DNA from: Euclidia mi
Lineage: Eukaryota; Arthropoda; Insecta; Lepidoptera; Erebidae
Direction of reading: 5' to 3'
Assembly (NCBI GenBank): GCA_944739405.2
Contig: OX123186.2
Span: 92,793,034 to 92,857,033 of the forward strand
Length of the DNA: 64,000 nt
Part shown: piece by piece, positions 62,181 through 64,000 of the stretch
How the letters are laid out: every line of letters begins with the position of its first letter
Position numbering within the stretch: position 1 is the stretch's first letter
Made by a program: the position numbers and the translations under genes
Notes under the pieces: generated by a model
Told to the model about the DNA's origin: nothing
The model's input: only the letters and a program-made list of their open reading frames with translations
The model's database searches: none

Positions 62181-62364
62181 TATTTTACAAAATCATGTAG
62201 AGGTGGACGCATTATAGAAATAGAAGGATACTGATTTTCTTTCCACCGGATTTCTGGGTATAAAACCCGGTGGTTATGTGCCACCAACCATCAAGCATTG
62301 CCGAGCTGCTGTGTTCACTGTTCAAGACGAAATTGTCCAACTAAATAATGAACATAATCATTAA
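62181..62364 (+). pseudogene. FW24: FLYWCH exon relic
   Basis: The most downstream unit. YFTKSCRGGRIIEIEGY is followed by a TGA, then FSFHRISGYKTRWLC (first zinc Cys). A one-base shift comes next, and in the other frame CRAAVFTVQDEIVQL and NNEHNH are followed by TAA. Where the acceptor should be, the sequence is GTTTTCCAC with no AG, so splicing is lost too. It is clearly dead. Confidence 0.8.
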
Positions 62365-63251
62365 TTTATCAATATAAAATTATGAAAAGAAGAAGTAAGA
62401 ATTTTGACTGAAATTTGATAAACATACTCAGCAACAAAACGAAGTAGACAGGGTATTTTGAACATATGGAGAGGTTGATGAAAAAGGCTGACCCACAACC
62501 ACAACCATAGGACTATAACATAAAGTAGTAGTAAAATCGGTAGAAAGCCGTAACTGGTTGTATTTGGACTTTAAATTAATATCTGTTGTTGCCTTTTCTG
62601 TCAGACCTTTCTAAATTCGTTATCCCGTTGATTTTTTCAAATATAAAAGGAAAATAGTTTAAGCGAATTTCTAATACCTATTTATAAATTTTGGCAATTC
62701 GCTTACTCTATAATATGTGAAAATAAAATCAACCTCAGATATATTTTTGCACACAACATGCATTTCCTAATGAAATCACAATAATGTACCAGAAAATTAC
62801 TTAAATAAAAGATGTGTGATTGAAAAATAGATGTTGTAACTTAACTTTAACCCTAACCTATCTACTCGTATATATATAAACATAGCTCTATATATGCGGA
62901 CTCAGCACCTCCTAGTTTATCTACGAGATGACCGATGATCATATCAATCCAGCATTGATATGATGAAAAAAGCGAACTTTGTCTGCTGTGTTCTTCAATC
63001 ATCAGGCTTAACCTGCCCAAAACTTTCAACCCGTTAGGGTGGCTTATTAAAAAATACTCCCTTAGTGGGTGCATATGTCACAATAGGTACTCGCTGCCCA
63101 AATTTCATGTTTCTACTTCAAGAGGTATCAGTTAGGCCGAGTCATCTATATACAATATGTATATTAAAGCGAAAGGTCACTAATCACGGAAGCTCGAAAA
63201 CCGCTGAACGTAAAAGATGAAATTTGGAAGTTTAATTATTTAATTTTTCCA
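62365..63251. other. spacer, nothing recognised
   Basis: AT-rich. A RTE-tail-like stretch (CCAAATTTCATGTTTCTACT, near 63098) is present. No coding signal. Confidence 0.5.
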
Positions 63252-63913
63252 AAATGCTAGATTCACGACACGCCAACCTCAATGACATACTGCGCCGTGC
63301 TCTTGCCACCGCTGGCGTTCCAGCCCAACTTGAACCTCAAGGCTTGGCACGCGACGATGGCAAAAGACCAGACAGGATGTCGTTACTGCCGTGGAAGCTG
63401 GGTAGGCCTTTGGTATGGGACGCAACATGTGTCGATACCCTTGCGCCATCTCATCTTCCCAGCACAGCAGGTAGTGCGGGCGCTGCTGCTGCTAAAGCGG
63501 ATACCCTCAAACGGCGCAAATATGTAAATCTAATAGGAGATTATGTATTTGAGCCGTTTGGGGTCAAAACATTGGGGCCATGGGGTCCAAGTGCGAGATC
63601 ACTTTTTAGAGATCTCGCAAAGAGACTCATAGACGCCTCTCATGACCAGAGGGCTGGCACGTATTTGGCTCAAAAGATAAGTATAGCCATTCAACGAGGT
63701 AATGCTGCCAGTCTTCTGGGCACGCTTCCAATTGACTGCGATGCGGATGAGTTTCATGACGCCTTCTAAATTTTAATTTTAAGCTTTTTTTATTTTCACT
63801 TCTTGTATATATTAATTAGTTTTCTTAAATAATTTTAAGTCTTATAAATATTTATAATCTCCAATTGTTAATTTTTTTATGGAAATAAATGTTGGAAAGA
63901 GAAATGCTAGATT
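63252..63913 (+). mobile_element. 5'-truncated LINE with 12-bp target duplication
   Basis: AAATGCTAGATT is repeated at 63252-63263 and 63902-63913. The insert (63264-63901) holds the last approximately 165 codons of the polyprotein to a stop at 63769. It is followed by an AT-rich 3' UTR ending GGAAATAAATGTTGGAAAGA. The protein has NLNDILRRALATAGVPA, GRPLVWDATCVDTLAPSHLP, FEPFGVKTLGPWGPSA and SLLGTLPIDCDADEF. It is closely similar to the minus-strand copy at 31717-32450 but without its internal stop. The function of this C-terminal domain is not clear to me. Confidence 0.85.
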
Positions 63914-64000
63914 AAGGCGCTGACAACCGCTATTGAGTTCAGCTGCTGCTGTCACTGTCGGATTGTATACATAAGGAAGAGCAGCGTGATGACGACGGGA

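Noticed and set aside
1..64000. Identity as a lola-type locus instead of mod(mdg4)
   Set aside because: lola also has a BTB 5' part and many alternative 3' ends, but those encode C2H2 zinc fingers of a different type; every unit here is FLYWCH. Without the common exons the name still rests on inference.

Overview
The window looks like nuclear DNA of a lepidopteran insect (moth or butterfly). It is AT-rich and packed with tRNA-derived SINEs, RTE-, Jockey/CR1-like LINEs, a BEL/Pao-type LTR element, a piggyBac relic and many small inverted-repeat elements, in combinations typical of moth genomes. There is no bacterial-style gene organisation and no complete ordinary host gene.

What holds the window together is an array of single-exon FLYWCH zinc-finger cassettes, all on the + strand from about 0.7 to 62.4 kb. 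I count 24 units, numbered FW1 to FW24 here. Fourteen are intact: FW2, 3, 5, 7, 8, 10, 11, 13, 14, 15, 17, 18, 19 and 22. Ten are decayed: FW1, 4, 6, 9, 12, 16, 20, 21, 23 and 24. A typical intact unit has a pyrimidine tract, an AG acceptor, two bases that finish a split codon, 62-82 codons holding one FLYWCH finger, a stop codon and often a poly(A) signal. None has its own convincing start codon or a 5' splice site, so they read as mutually exclusive 3'-terminal exons. This is the organisation of mod(mdg4), whose shared BTB-containing 5' exons are joined by cis- or trans-splicing to one of many FLYWCH terminal exons. The shared exons are not in this window, so the gene name is an inference from the array.

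Layout: 0-12 kb holds FW1-FW5 among LINE and SINE relics, plus an isolated GC-rich open segment at 10.6-10.9 kb. 12-20 kb holds FW6, FW7 and several inverted-repeat elements. 20.45-30.28 kb is one nested insertion: a minus-strand BEL/Pao-type element with a perfect 5-bp target duplication. One of its LTRs contains a full-length LINE with two open ORFs, and its interior contains a second truncated LINE. 31-51 kb is the dense core, FW8-FW20, broken by a piggyBac relic and SINEs. 52-64 kb holds decaying units FW21-FW24, a relic mobile-element ORF, a LINE fragment and a 5'-truncated LINE with a clear target duplication.

The array is a birth-and-death family. Neighbouring units resemble each other (FW4/5, FW12/13, FW16/17, FW21/22/23), and units are lost by nonsense mutation, frameshift, deletion and direct SINE or LINE insertion.
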